Source: JAJZQD01 sp021847735
Lineage (GTDB): Bacteria; Bacillota; Thermincolia; Thermincolales; UBA2595
Direction: 5' to 3'
Assembly: GCA_027324025.1 (NCBI GenBank)
Contig: DAHVYW010000063.1
Location: forward strand, 1 to 6,878
DNA: 6,878 bases
Shown piece after piece: positions 1 through 6,418 of this stretch (the stretch's first letter is position 1; each line of letters starts with the position of its first letter). Position numbers and translations under genes: made by a program. The notes beneath the pieces were generated by a model. It worked only from the letters and a program-made list of their open reading frames with translations, made no database searches and had not been told where the DNA came from.

Positions 1-219
1 AACTCAGCCGGCAAAAGACCGCTCCCGCATACGCGGTCTACCCGCAGGGCACAACGGGGCTCTAAGCGCTGAAGCGCAAAGAGCCCCGACGGCGGTTGGC
101 GGATGTCAGCCTCGCTCTCCGGAACACGCCTGCCCCTTCCCTTAATGATTCTGTCAAACTCAAGCTAGACCACCCCTTTTTGGGACAATATGAGAAAAGC
201 CATTTAAAACACGGAGAAT

Positions 220-248
220 GGGGGTCCCATGGGACACCCCCTTTTTTT
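220..248 (+). terminator. Plus-strand intrinsic terminator candidate
   Basis: GGGGGTCCC (220-228) pairs with GGGA and CCCCC (231-241) around AT, with a two-base CA bulge, and is followed directly by seven T residues (242-248). The U-run is on the plus strand only. It would end a transcript entering from the left, opposite in direction to leuS, so leuS may face a convergent gene outside the window. Confidence 0.55.
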
Positions 249-262
249 ATCCCAATTCCAAG

Positions 263-286
263 ACTCCACCTTCTATTAGGTGGAGT
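263..286. repeat. 8-bp perfect hairpin
   Basis: ACTCCACC (263-270) and GGTGGAGT (279-286) pair around an 8-base loop. It lies 13 bases from the 12-bp hairpin and forms part of a hairpin series. The plus side is followed by TTTCCACTTTT, which would be a weak termination signal in that direction. Confidence 0.65.
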
Positions 287-299
287 TTCCACTTTTCTG

Positions 300-329
300 C
301 TTCAGTGGGGGTAGAGTCCCCCACTGAAG
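300..329. repeat. 12-bp perfect hairpin downstream of leuS
   Basis: CTTCAGTGGGGG (300-311) and CCCCCACTGAAG (318-329) pair without a mismatch around a 6-base loop. This is the strongest structure after leuS and a good candidate for its transcript 3' end, either by stalling RNA polymerase or as a barrier to exonucleases. On the minus strand it runs into CAGAAAAG, not a U-run, so it is not a canonical intrinsic terminator. Confidence 0.75.
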
Positions 330-336
330 TTTCGAT

Positions 337-354
337 GTTCAGCTTTAGCTGAAC
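337..354. repeat. Perfect inverted repeat directly after leuS
   Basis: GTTCAGCT (337-344) and AGCTGAAC (347-354) form a near-palindrome, realistically a 7-bp stem with a TTTA loop. It begins eight bases past the leuS stop. Another GTTC lies just beyond (357-360) and could compete for pairing. No U-run follows on the minus strand. Confidence 0.7.
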
Positions 355-361
355 GAGTTCA

Positions 362-2836
362 CTATTTAATTACAATGTTCACGAGCTTGTTCGGGACCCC
401 CACTACTTTGACCACCTGTTTCCCTGCAACCAGGTTCTGCACACCTTCCCTGTCCAGGGCATACTGGACCATAGCTTCTTTGTCAAAACCGGCAGGCATC
501 ATCATGCGGTCCCTGACCTTGCCGTTAATCTGCACTACTATTTCCACCTCGTCCTGTACCAGAGCAGCCGGGTCATAAGTTGGCCACGACCGTTTGTGGA
601 CACTCTCAGTATATCCAAGTTGATGCCACAATTCTTCGGCTATATGGGGCGTAAAGGGCGCCAGCAGAGTAACCAGGGTATTTACAGCTTCGGCTTCTAC
701 GGCGCTGTTGCGGACAGGGTTTTTGTCCCGGTACTGGTAGAGTCCATTGACAAATTCCATAATTGCACTGATGGCAGTGTTAAAATTGAACCTGAGGTTG
801 ATGTCATCAGTAACTTTTTTTATGGTGTAATGAGTCAGCCTCCTGGTCTCATGGTCGGCCGCAGTAATCTCTTCCTCTCCGGAGCTTTCATTTAGCCCGT
901 CAATATAGGCATATACCAGCCTCCAAACCCTGTTCAGAAAACGGTATGCCCCTTCAACCCCGGCGTCACTCCACTCCAGGTCACGCTCCGGTGGGGCAGC
1001 AAACAGGATAAACAGCCGCGCAGTGTCGGCTCCATACTGGGAAACGGTTTCTTCCGGGCTAACCGTGTTCCCCTTGGATTTGGACATCTTTGCTCCATCT
1101 TTGAGGACCATTCCCTGGGTCAGTAGGTTGGTAAAAGGCTCGTCGAAATCTATCAAGCCCTGGTCCTTAAGCACCTTTGTAAAGAACCGGGAGTACAGGA
1201 GGTGCAGGATAGCATGCTCAACTCCCCCGATGTACTGTTCAACCGGCATCCAGTAGTCTACTTTGCTTTTGGTAAAGGCGTTCCGGTCGTCGTGGGGACT
1301 GCAGTACCTGATGTAATACCACGACGAGCAAATAAATGTATCCATGGTGTCGGTTTCCCGTTTGGCCGGTCCCCCGCACTCAGGACAAGTTGTATTTACA
1401 AAAGACTCGCACTCTGCCAAGGGTGATTGCCCTGTAGGCTTGAACTCAACATCTGTAGGCAGGTAAACCGGCAGCTGGTCGTCAGGCACTGCCACTTCGC
1501 CGCATTTGTCACAATAGACAACCGGTATGGGGGCTCCCCAGTACCGCTGGCGAGAAATTAGCCAGTCCCGCAGCCGGAAATTGACTGTCGGCTTACCGGT
1601 GCCCCTTTCTTCCATATATTTTGTTATATTCTTCATAGCATCTTCGTTATTCTGACCGTCAAAAGGCCCTGAGTTGACCATTACGCCTTCTGCATCATAG
1701 GCCTGGGTTAACTGGACGTATTTGTCGGGAACCCCGTCCGGCAGGATAACTACTCTAATCTGCAGACCATATTTGGTGGCAAAATCAAAGTCCCTCTGGT
1801 CATGGGCAGGCACACCCATAACACACCCGGTCCCGTAATCCATCAAAACGTAATTGGCAATAAACAGAGGAATTTTCTCCCCGTTCATTGGGTTAATAAC
1901 ATGCTGTCCAATAAAAAGACCCTCTTTTTCTGTATCGGCCGATGTCCGGTCAATTTCGCTCACGGTCTGCATCTTGCGGATAAAGTCCTGTACAGCCCCT
2001 TCATAAGGAGTACCCCTGGTCAGCTTTTCCACCAACGGCAGCTCGGGTGCCAGCACCATGAAGGTAACACCGTAAATAGTGTCCGGTCTGGTCGTAAAAA
2101 CCGTGATCGTTTCTTCTGTGCCGTCTATCCGGAAATTAACCTCGGCGCCGTCACTACGGCCAATCCAGTTCTCCTGCATGATTTTAACCTTGTCAGGCCA
2201 GCCCTGAAGTTTATCGATATCATCCAAAAGTCTCTGGGCATAATCCGTAATTTTAAGAAACCACTGGGCCAGGTCTTTTTTGACCACCTCGGTGCTGCAG
2301 CGTTCACAAGCCCCGTTGACTACCTGTTCATTGGCCAGCACTGTCACACAGTCAGGGCACCAGTTAACAGCCGCGTGCTTCTTATAAGCCAGTCCGGCTT
2401 TGTAAAACTGCAGGAACAGCCATTGGGTCCACTTATAATAATCCGGCTTGCAGGTTGTCACCTGACCGTCCCAGTCATAGCTAAAGCCCAGGCGGGACAG
2501 CTGCATTCTCATGTTTTCAATGTTACTCTCGGTCCACTGATAGGGGTGGATACCGTGCTTGATAGCCGCGTTTTCCGCCGGCAGGCCGAAGGCGTCCCAT
2601 CCCATGGGGTGGAGCACATTGAAGCCCTGCATAGTCTTGAACCGGGCTACAACATCACCGATGGAGTAGTTGCGGACATGACCCATATGCAGGTTGCCCG
2701 ACGGGTAAGGAAACATTTCCAGACAGTAATATTTTTCCCTGGTCTGGTCACTGTCCGTAACCTTATGAAGGCCTGTATCCTCCCATATCTTCTGCCATTT
2801 TGGTTCACATTCCGCAAAATCATACCTGTCCTTCAT
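362..2836 (-). CDS. leuS: Leucyl-tRNA synthetase (LeuRS), bacterial type
   Basis: LeuRS charges tRNA-Leu with leucine using ATP and removes wrongly attached amino acids. The 824-residue protein is full length and intact. The class I HIGH motif appears as HMGH (50-53), and KMSKS is at 583-587. The CP1 editing domain has the threonine-rich TTRPDT (248-253) and VPAHDQRDF with Asp346, which matches the editing aspartate of E. coli LeuRS. Two pairs of CxxC motifs (Cys160/163 with 177/180, and Cys442/445 with 484/487) suggest zinc binding. The C-terminal domain with VQINGKVRD and the terminal VPNKLVNIVIK is present. The start is ATG at 2836, with AGGAGG (2848-2843) and a 6-nt spacer. It is 16 nt after the acyl-CoA synthetase stop with no room for a promoter of its own, so its expression should come mainly from the leucine T-box 1.9 kb upstream. 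Confidence 0.98.
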   Translation of the reverse strand: MKDRYDFAECEPKWQKIWEDTGLHKVTDSDQTREKYYCLEMFPYPSGNLHMGHVRNYSIGDVVARFKTMQGFNVLHPMGWDAFGLPAENAAIKHGIHPYQWTESNIENMRMQLSRLGFSYDWDGQVTTCKPDYYKWTQWLFLQFYKAGLAYKKHAAVNWCPDCVTVLANEQVVNGACERCSTEVVKKDLAQWFLKITDYAQRLLDDIDKLQGWPDKVKIMQENWIGRSDGAEVNFRIDGTEETITVFTTRPDTIYGVTFMVLAPELPLVEKLTRGTPYEGAVQDFIRKMQTVSEIDRTSADTEKEGLFIGQHVINPMNGEKIPLFIANYVLMDYGTGCVMGVPAHDQRDFDFATKYGLQIRVVILPDGVPDKYVQLTQAYDAEGVMVNSGPFDGQNNEDAMKNITKYMEERGTGKPTVNFRLRDWLISRQRYWGAPIPVVYCDKCGEVAVPDDQLPVYLPTDVEFKPTGQSPLAECESFVNTTCPECGGPAKRETDTMDTFICSSWYYIRYCSPHDDRNAFTKSKVDYWMPVEQYIGGVEHAILHLLYSRFFTKVLKDQGLIDFDEPFTNLLTQGMVLKDGAKMSKSKGNTVSPEETVSQYGADTARLFILFAAPPERDLEWSDAGVEGAYRFLNRVWRLVYAYIDGLNESSGEEEITAADHETRRLTHYTIKKVTDDINLRFNFNTAISAIMEFVNGLYQYRDKNPVRNSAVEAEAVNTLVTLLAPFTPHIAEELWHQLGYTESVHKRSWPTYDPAALVQDEVEIVVQINGKVRDRMMMPAGFDKEAMVQYALDREGVQNLVAGKQVVKVVGVPNKLVNIVIK

Positions 2837-2852
2837 TAATATCCTCCTATAA

Positions 2853-3584
2853 CTACGCAGTTTCTATAGATGCGGCCTTTTGCAGGCCAAGGGATTCAAC
2901 GGCCATTTCCCGTAGTTTATATTTTTGTATTTTACCGCTGCCGGTCATCGGGAACTCATCAATGACCTGGACATAGCGAGGAATCTTGAAGCGGGCTATT
3001 TTGCCGTCACAGAAAGCCTTTACTTCCTCTTCAGTCAATTTGATCCCTTCGCGAAGGCGGATATAAGCCATAACTTCCTCCCCGTACTTGATATCCGGAA
3101 CGCCTACTACTTGGACATCAAGAATCTGCGGGTGGGTATAAAGGAATTCCTCGACCTCTCTCGGGTAAATATTCTCCCCACCGCGGATAATCATGTCTTT
3201 AACCCGGCCGGTTATTTTACAGTAGCCGTTTTCGTCCATTGTTGCCAAGTCCCCGGTATGGAGCCACTGTTTGGCATCAATAGCAGCATGGGTGGCTTCC
3301 GGCATCTTGTAATATCCCTTCATGACATTATACCCCCTGGCGCAAAGCTCACCCTGAACTCCCCGGGGAACATCCCGGCCTGTTTCCGGGTCCACAATTT
3401 TCACTTCAACCCCCGGAATATTGCGGCCAACACTCGCCACCCTCAGTTCAATGGGGTCATCGGTTTTAGTCATAGTAATGGCCGGTGATGCTTCGGTCTG
3501 ACCGTATGTAATGGTGATTTCATTTGCCCCCATCCGGTCAACCACTTGTTTCATGGATTCAATGGGACACGGGGAACCGGCCAT
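2853..3584 (-). CDS. C-terminal fragment of the frameshifted acyl-CoA synthetase
   Basis: This 243-residue frame starts at ATG 3584, though its family sequence extends upstream to about 3596. It holds ITYGQTEASP (25-34, adenylate-binding motif), GELCARGYNVMKGYY, the hinge and ATP-ribose region WLHTGDLATMDENGY, GRVKDMIIRGGENIYPREVEE, and the small C-terminal domain with the catalytic lysine motif GSGKIQKYKLRE. An AGGA (3596-3593) 8 nt before the ATG could in principle allow internal re-initiation, but this ATG is an ordinary Met of the parent protein (IMAGSPCP). The TAG stop is 16 nt before leuS, so translation of this part may still help ribosomes reach leuS. Confidence 0.75.
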   Translation of the reverse strand: MAGSPCPIESMKQVVDRMGANEITITYGQTEASPAITMTKTDDPIELRVASVGRNIPGVEVKIVDPETGRDVPRGVQGELCARGYNVMKGYYKMPEATHAAIDAKQWLHTGDLATMDENGYCKITGRVKDMIIRGGENIYPREVEEFLYTHPQILDVQVVGVPDIKYGEEVMAYIRLREGIKLTEEEVKAFCDGKIARFKIPRYVQVIDEFPMTGSGKIQKYKLREMAVESLGLQKAASIETA

Positions 3585-4567
3585 AATTCCAGTCCTAGGG
3601 ATGTCAGGTCAAATTTGTCAAACTCCGGCAGGCTTAACTCAGCAATAAACATAGTTGGTACCCCATGCACGCCCGTACACCGTTCTTTTTCGATGGCCTC
3701 CAGAACCTGAATGGGGTTGTACGCTACTACCGGCACCATGGTAGCACCTGATACGACACAGGTAAGGGTACCCAGCACACACCCGAAGCAATGGAAAAAG
3801 GGCACTGGGATACAAAGCCTGTCTTGGTATGAGAAATTCATGCAGTTGGCAGTAGCAATGGCGTTATTAATAATATTAATATGGGTCAGCATAACACCTT
3901 TGGGAAAACCGGTGGTGCCAGAAGTATACTGCATGTTAATAACATCATCGGCGTCAAGGGAATCCTGTCTTTCATCCAATTCCTCGTCAGATACTGTTTT
4001 ACCCATGTCCAGCAGTTGATCCCAGGAAAACATGCCGGGCGGGCAGTTTTCTCCAAGGAAGATAACGTTCTTAAGGCTGGGGAGCCTTTCCGAATTCAGC
4101 TTACCGGGCGCCAAGTCCTTCAGTTCGGGGCATAACTCATTAATCATCCCGGTATAACTGGCATCCTTCCAGCCATCAATCAAAATAAGGGTTGTGGAAT
4201 CGGACTGCCTCAATAAATACTCCAGTTCAAAAATACGGTAGTTGGTGTTTACAGTTACCAATACGGCGCCCATTTTCCCCGTGGAAAATTGGGTAACGGC
4301 CCATTCCGGCACATTGGTGGCCCAAATGGCAACATGTTCGCCTTTTTTTATCCCCAGTTTCATAAAACCTTTTGCTGCAGTACGGCAAACCTGGTTGAAT
4401 TGCTCGTAAGTATACCTTAATCCTCTGTCCACATACACCAGCGCATCATTGTCAGGATGATTCCGGGCCTGGGTATCCAGCAGTTCACCCAAGGTTATAC
4501 TCAAAACCCCCGGCCGTCTGTTTATCTCTTCTGCTTCCTCCACTGTGGTCAACCTCTCATTACTCAA
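3551..4567 (-). CDS. N-terminal fragment of the frameshifted acyl-CoA synthetase
   Basis: The 338-residue fragment covers most of the large adenylation domain. The nucleotide-binding loop YTSGTTGFPKG is at 214-224, and downstream are PVPFFHCFGCVLG and HGVPTMFIAEL, both typical of acyl-CoA synthetases. Residues 1-324 read as normal family sequence. The last 14 are out-of-frame and end at TGA. The start is TTG at 4567, 10 nt after AGGAGG (4583-4578); ATG triplets at 4575 and 4560 are in another frame and hit TGA after two more codons. A second TTG at 4552 is a possible alternative start, because a 15-bp tandem duplication covers this site. Alone, the fragment lacks the motifs needed to hold the adenylate and to form the thioester, so I expect no activity. 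Confidence 0.8.
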   Translation of the reverse strand: MSNERLTTVEEAEEINRRPGVLSITLGELLDTQARNHPDNDALVYVDRGLRYTYEQFNQVCRTAAKGFMKLGIKKGEHVAIWATNVPEWAVTQFSTGKMGAVLVTVNTNYRIFELEYLLRQSDSTTLILIDGWKDASYTGMINELCPELKDLAPGKLNSERLPSLKNVIFLGENCPPGMFSWDQLLDMGKTVSDEELDERQDSLDADDVINMQYTSGTTGFPKGVMLTHINIINNAIATANCMNFSYQDRLCIPVPFFHCFGCVLGTLTCVVSGATMVPVVAYNPIQVLEAIEKERCTGVHGVPTMFIAELSLPEFDKFDLTSLGLELWPVPRVPLNP

Positions 4568-4578
4568 CCCCTCATTAC
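4549..4578 (-). repeat. 15-bp tandem duplication at the acyl-CoA synthetase start
   Basis: On the minus strand, GTAATGAGGGGTTGA (4578-4564) is followed directly by GTAATGAGAGGTTGA (4563-4549), a perfect head-to-tail copy apart from one G/A difference. Fifteen bases equal five codons, so the frame is kept. Each copy carries a TTG that can serve as start; the first keeps the 10-nt distance to AGGAGG. Confidence 0.85.
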
Positions 4579-4700
4579 CTCCTCTTTAGTGTGTTTGGCT
4601 TTTCTCTCGCAACATTCTGTACGCTCTGTGGTTAAATTTTTCTATATCCAACAAACCTGCAACATAAAAAAGGGTATACGTTAGTTTAAGGGGCACTAGA

Positions 4701-4735
4701 AATAAAAAACCCTCCGCCCGCAAGGGACGAAAGGT
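4701..4735 (-). terminator. Intrinsic terminator of the T-box leader
   Basis: On the minus strand, ACCTTTCGTCCC (4735-4724) pairs with GGGCGGAGGGT (4719-4709) through a TTGC loop, with one bulged T and two G-U pairs. A TTTTTTATT run follows. The CGTCCC part is also needed for the antiterminator with the T-box core, so the two structures exclude each other, as expected for T-box control. Confidence 0.9.
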
Positions 4736-4964
4736 TACTTCCGTGGTACCACCCAAATTGGCAGCCGGTTTACACCGTGAATACACTGCCCACTCGTTCA
4801 GGATAACGGACTGCCCGGCACAGATTACTGGTTTCACCCATGCATCTCAGGGACGAGTTCAAAGGCTAGCCCCGCCGCCTTGCACCAATCCGGCGGCTCT
4901 CTGACACGGGAGTTGCCATCTACTGCTTCCCATCATAGAAATAGCATTATTAACACGTAATATG
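4701..4964 (-). ncRNA. T-box riboswitch leader, leucine specifier (CTC)
   Basis: A cis-acting leader that senses uncharged tRNA. Stem I opens with GGGA, which pairs with TCCC at 4854-4851. The specifier loop has AGTA on its 5' side and GAA (4860-4858) before the specifier codon CTC (4857-4855), which reads leucine. The distal part of stem I has the AGAGAG motif and a GCCGCC/GGCGGC stem with the conserved GGATTGGTGCAA loop. The T-box core GGGTGGTACCACGG lies at 4754-4741. Its TGGT bulge (4751-4748) would pair with an ACCA tRNA end, which fits discriminator base A of tRNA-Leu. The core is followed by the antiterminator partner CGTCCC and a terminator. Uncharged tRNA-Leu should thus allow read-through into the acyl-CoA synthetase and leuS genes. 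The 5' end is inferred from the promoter. Confidence 0.95.
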
Positions 4965-4970
4965 TATGTA

Positions 4971-4999
4971 ATTATACGAAAAACCCTGTTAAAAGTCAA
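4971..4999 (-). promoter_or_regulatory. Sigma-A promoter of the leucine T-box operon
   Basis: On the minus strand, TTGACT (4999-4994) and TATAAT (4976-4971) are separated by exactly 17 nt. That is five of six and six of six matches to the vegetative consensus. Transcription should begin near 4964, just before stem I of the T-box leader. The promoter lies only 30 bp after the methyltransferase stop codon. Confidence 0.9.
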
Positions 5000-5029
5000 C
5001 CCGTCACCGGTATTTCAAGCTTTCTGGGG

Positions 5030-5773
5030 TTATTCCCTTTGAGCAATAAAATATATTCGCTCCGTATCCCTTTGGGGCTCTTTGAAGGAGTTTTCCCTAT
5101 AGACCCCTTTAACGGCAAACCCAGCATCGATCAGCTTAGTAGATACCTCATCTGTTTCAAATCCGGTCTCGGAATGTTCTTCACTGAACCTTCGATACCT
5201 GCCGTCCTTTTCCTTGACAAAAAAGGTAAGATGCATAGAACACGAGTGGGTGTCGGGGTAATAGCTGTTTTCCCACACATAGGCAATGTCGTCATCCAAC
5301 AGGGTAAAAACGTTGTTCCCAAAGACTTCCCTCAGCTTGTAACCCGAGTTGAGGTCAAAAACAAACCAACCGCCTGTTTTCAGCAAGCCCCATATCTGCT
5401 CAAATACTTTTTGCAGGTCTGAGGGTGTCTGCAGGTAATTGAGGCTGTCGGTCATGGAAGTCACCAGGTCAAATTTTAAACCACCAAGGTCCATAGAGCG
5501 CATATCCTGTTGTATCCAGTTGATTTGCAGGCCCTTGGTCCTGGCTTTTTCTTCCGCCGCGGCCAGCATTTCAGCGGACATATCAAGACCGGTTAACCTG
5601 TAGCCCATCTCCGCCAAGGGTATAGTCACATTGCCCGTCCCACAACCCACGTCTAGGACATCGGCCGGTTTGATGCCGTGTTTTTCAAAAACGCGGCCTA
5701 GGTATTTAACCCACCCGGCATAAGGGATATCCTGCATCAGGCGGTCATAAATCAAAGCAAAATCGCTGTACAT
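5030..5773 (-). CDS. Class I SAM-dependent methyltransferase, YqeM-like
   Basis: A soluble Rossmann-fold methyltransferase of about 247 residues. Motif I is VLDVGCGTGN (39-48), the acidic residue after strand 2 is Asp64 in LTGLDMS, and QQDM with Asp90 follows. The segment FDLVTSMTDSLNYL (about 103-116) and the FDLNS strand complete a normal SAM fold. The N-terminus MYSDFALIYDRLMQDIPY resembles Bacillus YqeM, whose gene also lies beside rsfS; the substrate of that family is not known to me. AGGAG (5784-5788) serves two possible starts: TTG at 5776 (7-nt spacer) and ATG at 5773 (10-nt spacer). I chose the ATG because the resulting N-terminus fits YqeM, and the other choice adds only one residue. 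The ribosome binding site touches the TAG stop of the S1 protein, which suggests translational coupling. No clear terminator follows the TAA stop. Confidence 0.9.
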   Translation of the reverse strand: MYSDFALIYDRLMQDIPYAGWVKYLGRVFEKHGIKPADVLDVGCGTGNVTIPLAEMGYRLTGLDMSAEMLAAAEEKARTKGLQINWIQQDMRSMDLGGLKFDLVTSMTDSLNYLQTPSDLQKVFEQIWGLLKTGGWFVFDLNSGYKLREVFGNNVFTLLDDDIAYVWENSYYPDTHSCSMHLTFFVKEKDGRYRRFSEEHSETGFETDEVSTKLIDAGFAVKGVYRENSFKEPQRDTERIYFIAQRE

Positions 5774-5788
5774 CAAATCCTAACTCCT

Positions 5789-6328
5789 CTATTCTATCTC
5801 ATCATGGTTTTTTAGGACCATCCAACCATCTTTTTCCTCAATCAACCCGTCTTTTAACAGTTTCCCCAAGGCCCTTTTAAATGCGGCTTTACTTATTCCG
5901 AACCGCTCTTTAATGATGTCGGCGGGAGAGGAATCATTGAAAGGCATTGAACCGCTTCGTTTCCTGAGGTACTCCAGAATTTTCTCCGCGTCTACTACCC
6001 TGGCAAATTCCTTTTGCGGTCGCAAAGAAAGATTCAACCTTCCGTCTGCCCTGACAAATGTAACCCGGCCTTCCACCGCCATCCCCTGCTTCAACGGGTG
6101 GGTCTGTTCACTGGTGTGGATAAACCCGATATATTTTTCTTCACTTAAAATAAACGCTCCGTCTTCCGTTATATTATAGACACTGCCCTTGATTAAATCT
6201 CCCCGTTTTACATTAAGCGCCGGTACGGCCTTTTCAAAGATGCCTTTTTTACCAAGTCTCTCACTGGTATTCAGTTTTTTTCTGACATCTGATTTTGCTT
6301 CTTGATTTGGCTTCATTCTTTCGTCCAA
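5789..6328 (-). CDS. Short CvfB/YitL-like RNA-binding protein (one S1 domain plus winged helix)
   Basis: The 179-residue product has a basic N-terminal tail (1-40), one S1/OB-fold RNA-binding domain (about 43-103, with GSV-N-TEDGAFI...YIGFIH and VRADGRLNLSLRP) and a winged helix (about 114-173, with FGISKAAFKRALGKLLKDGLI). This matches the last S1 domain and winged helix of CvfB (YitL in Bacillus), a nucleic-acid-binding protein linked to virulence-factor expression in staphylococci. CvfB is usually near 280-300 residues with three S1 domains, so the first two are missing here. They are not hidden upstream: an in-frame TAA lies about 19 codons before the start. The start is TTG at 6328, with GAGGG about 7 nt upstream; an ATG at 6316 is also in frame but badly spaced. 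It lies 71 nt after rsfS and 15 nt before the methyltransferase. Its cellular role here is inferred only as RNA or ribosome related. Confidence 0.85.
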   Translation of the reverse strand: MDERMKPNQEAKSDVRKKLNTSERLGKKGIFEKAVPALNVKRGDLIKGSVYNITEDGAFILSEEKYIGFIHTSEQTHPLKQGMAVEGRVTFVRADGRLNLSLRPQKEFARVVDAEKILEYLRKRSGSMPFNDSSPADIIKERFGISKAAFKRALGKLLKDGLIEEKDGWMVLKNHDEIE

Positions 6329-6389
6329 TTCTTTTCCCTCTTCCGGTTTCTTAATAATACTTTCCAGAGGAGCTCTACATTTTTAAACC

Positions 6390-6418
6390 AAAAAGGTGGT
6401 TACAGATGTACCACCTTT
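6390..6418 (-). terminator. Hairpin with short U-run overlapping the rsfS stop
   Basis: AAAGGTGG (6418-6411) pairs perfectly with CCACCTTT (6399-6392), and a further TACA/TGTA pairing lies inside the loop. On the minus strand the right arm runs into five T residues (6394-6390). The left arm is made of the last sense codons of rsfS, and the TAA stop lies in the loop. This looks like a weak intrinsic terminator or attenuator between rsfS and the next gene. Confidence 0.55.

Larger units (their letters stand above)
1..361. other. Gene-free, hairpin-rich left edge
   Basis: I find no convincing protein gene in this stretch. Besides the four structures listed separately, it holds AGACCGC (16-22) with GCGGTCT (33-39), and CGGGGCTCT (55-63) with AGAGCCCCG (80-88), the latter enclosing a GCGC/GCGC inner stem. 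Two imperfect direct copies of GACCACCCCTTTTT occur at 168-181 and about 233-247. The density of inverted repeats suggests an intergenic repeat cluster or the end of a mobile element, but no transposase or target duplication is visible. Confidence 0.5.
2853..4567 (-). pseudogene. AMP-forming acyl-CoA synthetase, YngI-like, broken by a one-base frameshift
   Basis: Read across the break, this locus encodes an acyl-CoA synthetase of about 570 residues. The family makes acyl-adenylate from a carboxylic acid and ATP, then the CoA thioester, in the cytoplasm. From memory of the sequence, the closest well-known relative is Bacillus YngI, which lies in a leucine-degradation cluster; that comparison needs an alignment. 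The first half ends in the wrong frame after LTSL, where the family continues with RTGIMAGSPCP. That continuation is present one frame over, so one base is missing near 3596-3598. There is no long homopolymer there and no recognisable slippery heptamer, so a real mutation or an assembly error is likelier than programmed frameshifting. It is the first gene behind a leucine T-box and lies 16 nt before leuS. Confidence 0.85.

Noticed and set aside
1..65. Open plus frame ending ...AYAVYPQGTTGL before a TAA, possibly the tail of a gene from the left
   Set aside because: Only about 20 codons, all three plus frames stay open for 20 or more codons at this edge, and a hairpin lies inside it. It would fit the plus-strand terminator at 220-248, but the evidence is too thin to call a gene.
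62..314. Small open frames on both strands in the left-edge region
   Set aside because: Their translations reflect hairpin and T-rich sequence, with no known domain and no good ribosome binding site.
1..361. CRISPR array
   Set aside because: The repeats are inverted and of different sequence, and no regular direct repeat and spacer pattern exists.
1802..2839. Plus-strand open frame of 345 codons
   Set aside because: It lies fully antisense to the well-supported leuS gene, shows no recognisable domain, and has no clear ribosome binding site. It is a by-product of leuS codon use.
3584..3601. Programmed -1 frameshifting in the acyl-CoA synthetase
   Set aside because: No slippery heptamer is present, re-pairing of the tRNA reading CTA one base back is poor, and single-frame genes are the rule in this family.
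3551..4567. Mobile element insertion as cause of the broken synthetase
   Set aside because: The two halves join without extra bases, repeats or target duplication; only one base is missing.
4586..4837. Minus open frame of 83 codons inside the T-box leader
   Set aside because: It runs through the T-box core and terminator, so the sequence is explained by RNA structure, and no ribosome binding site supports its start.
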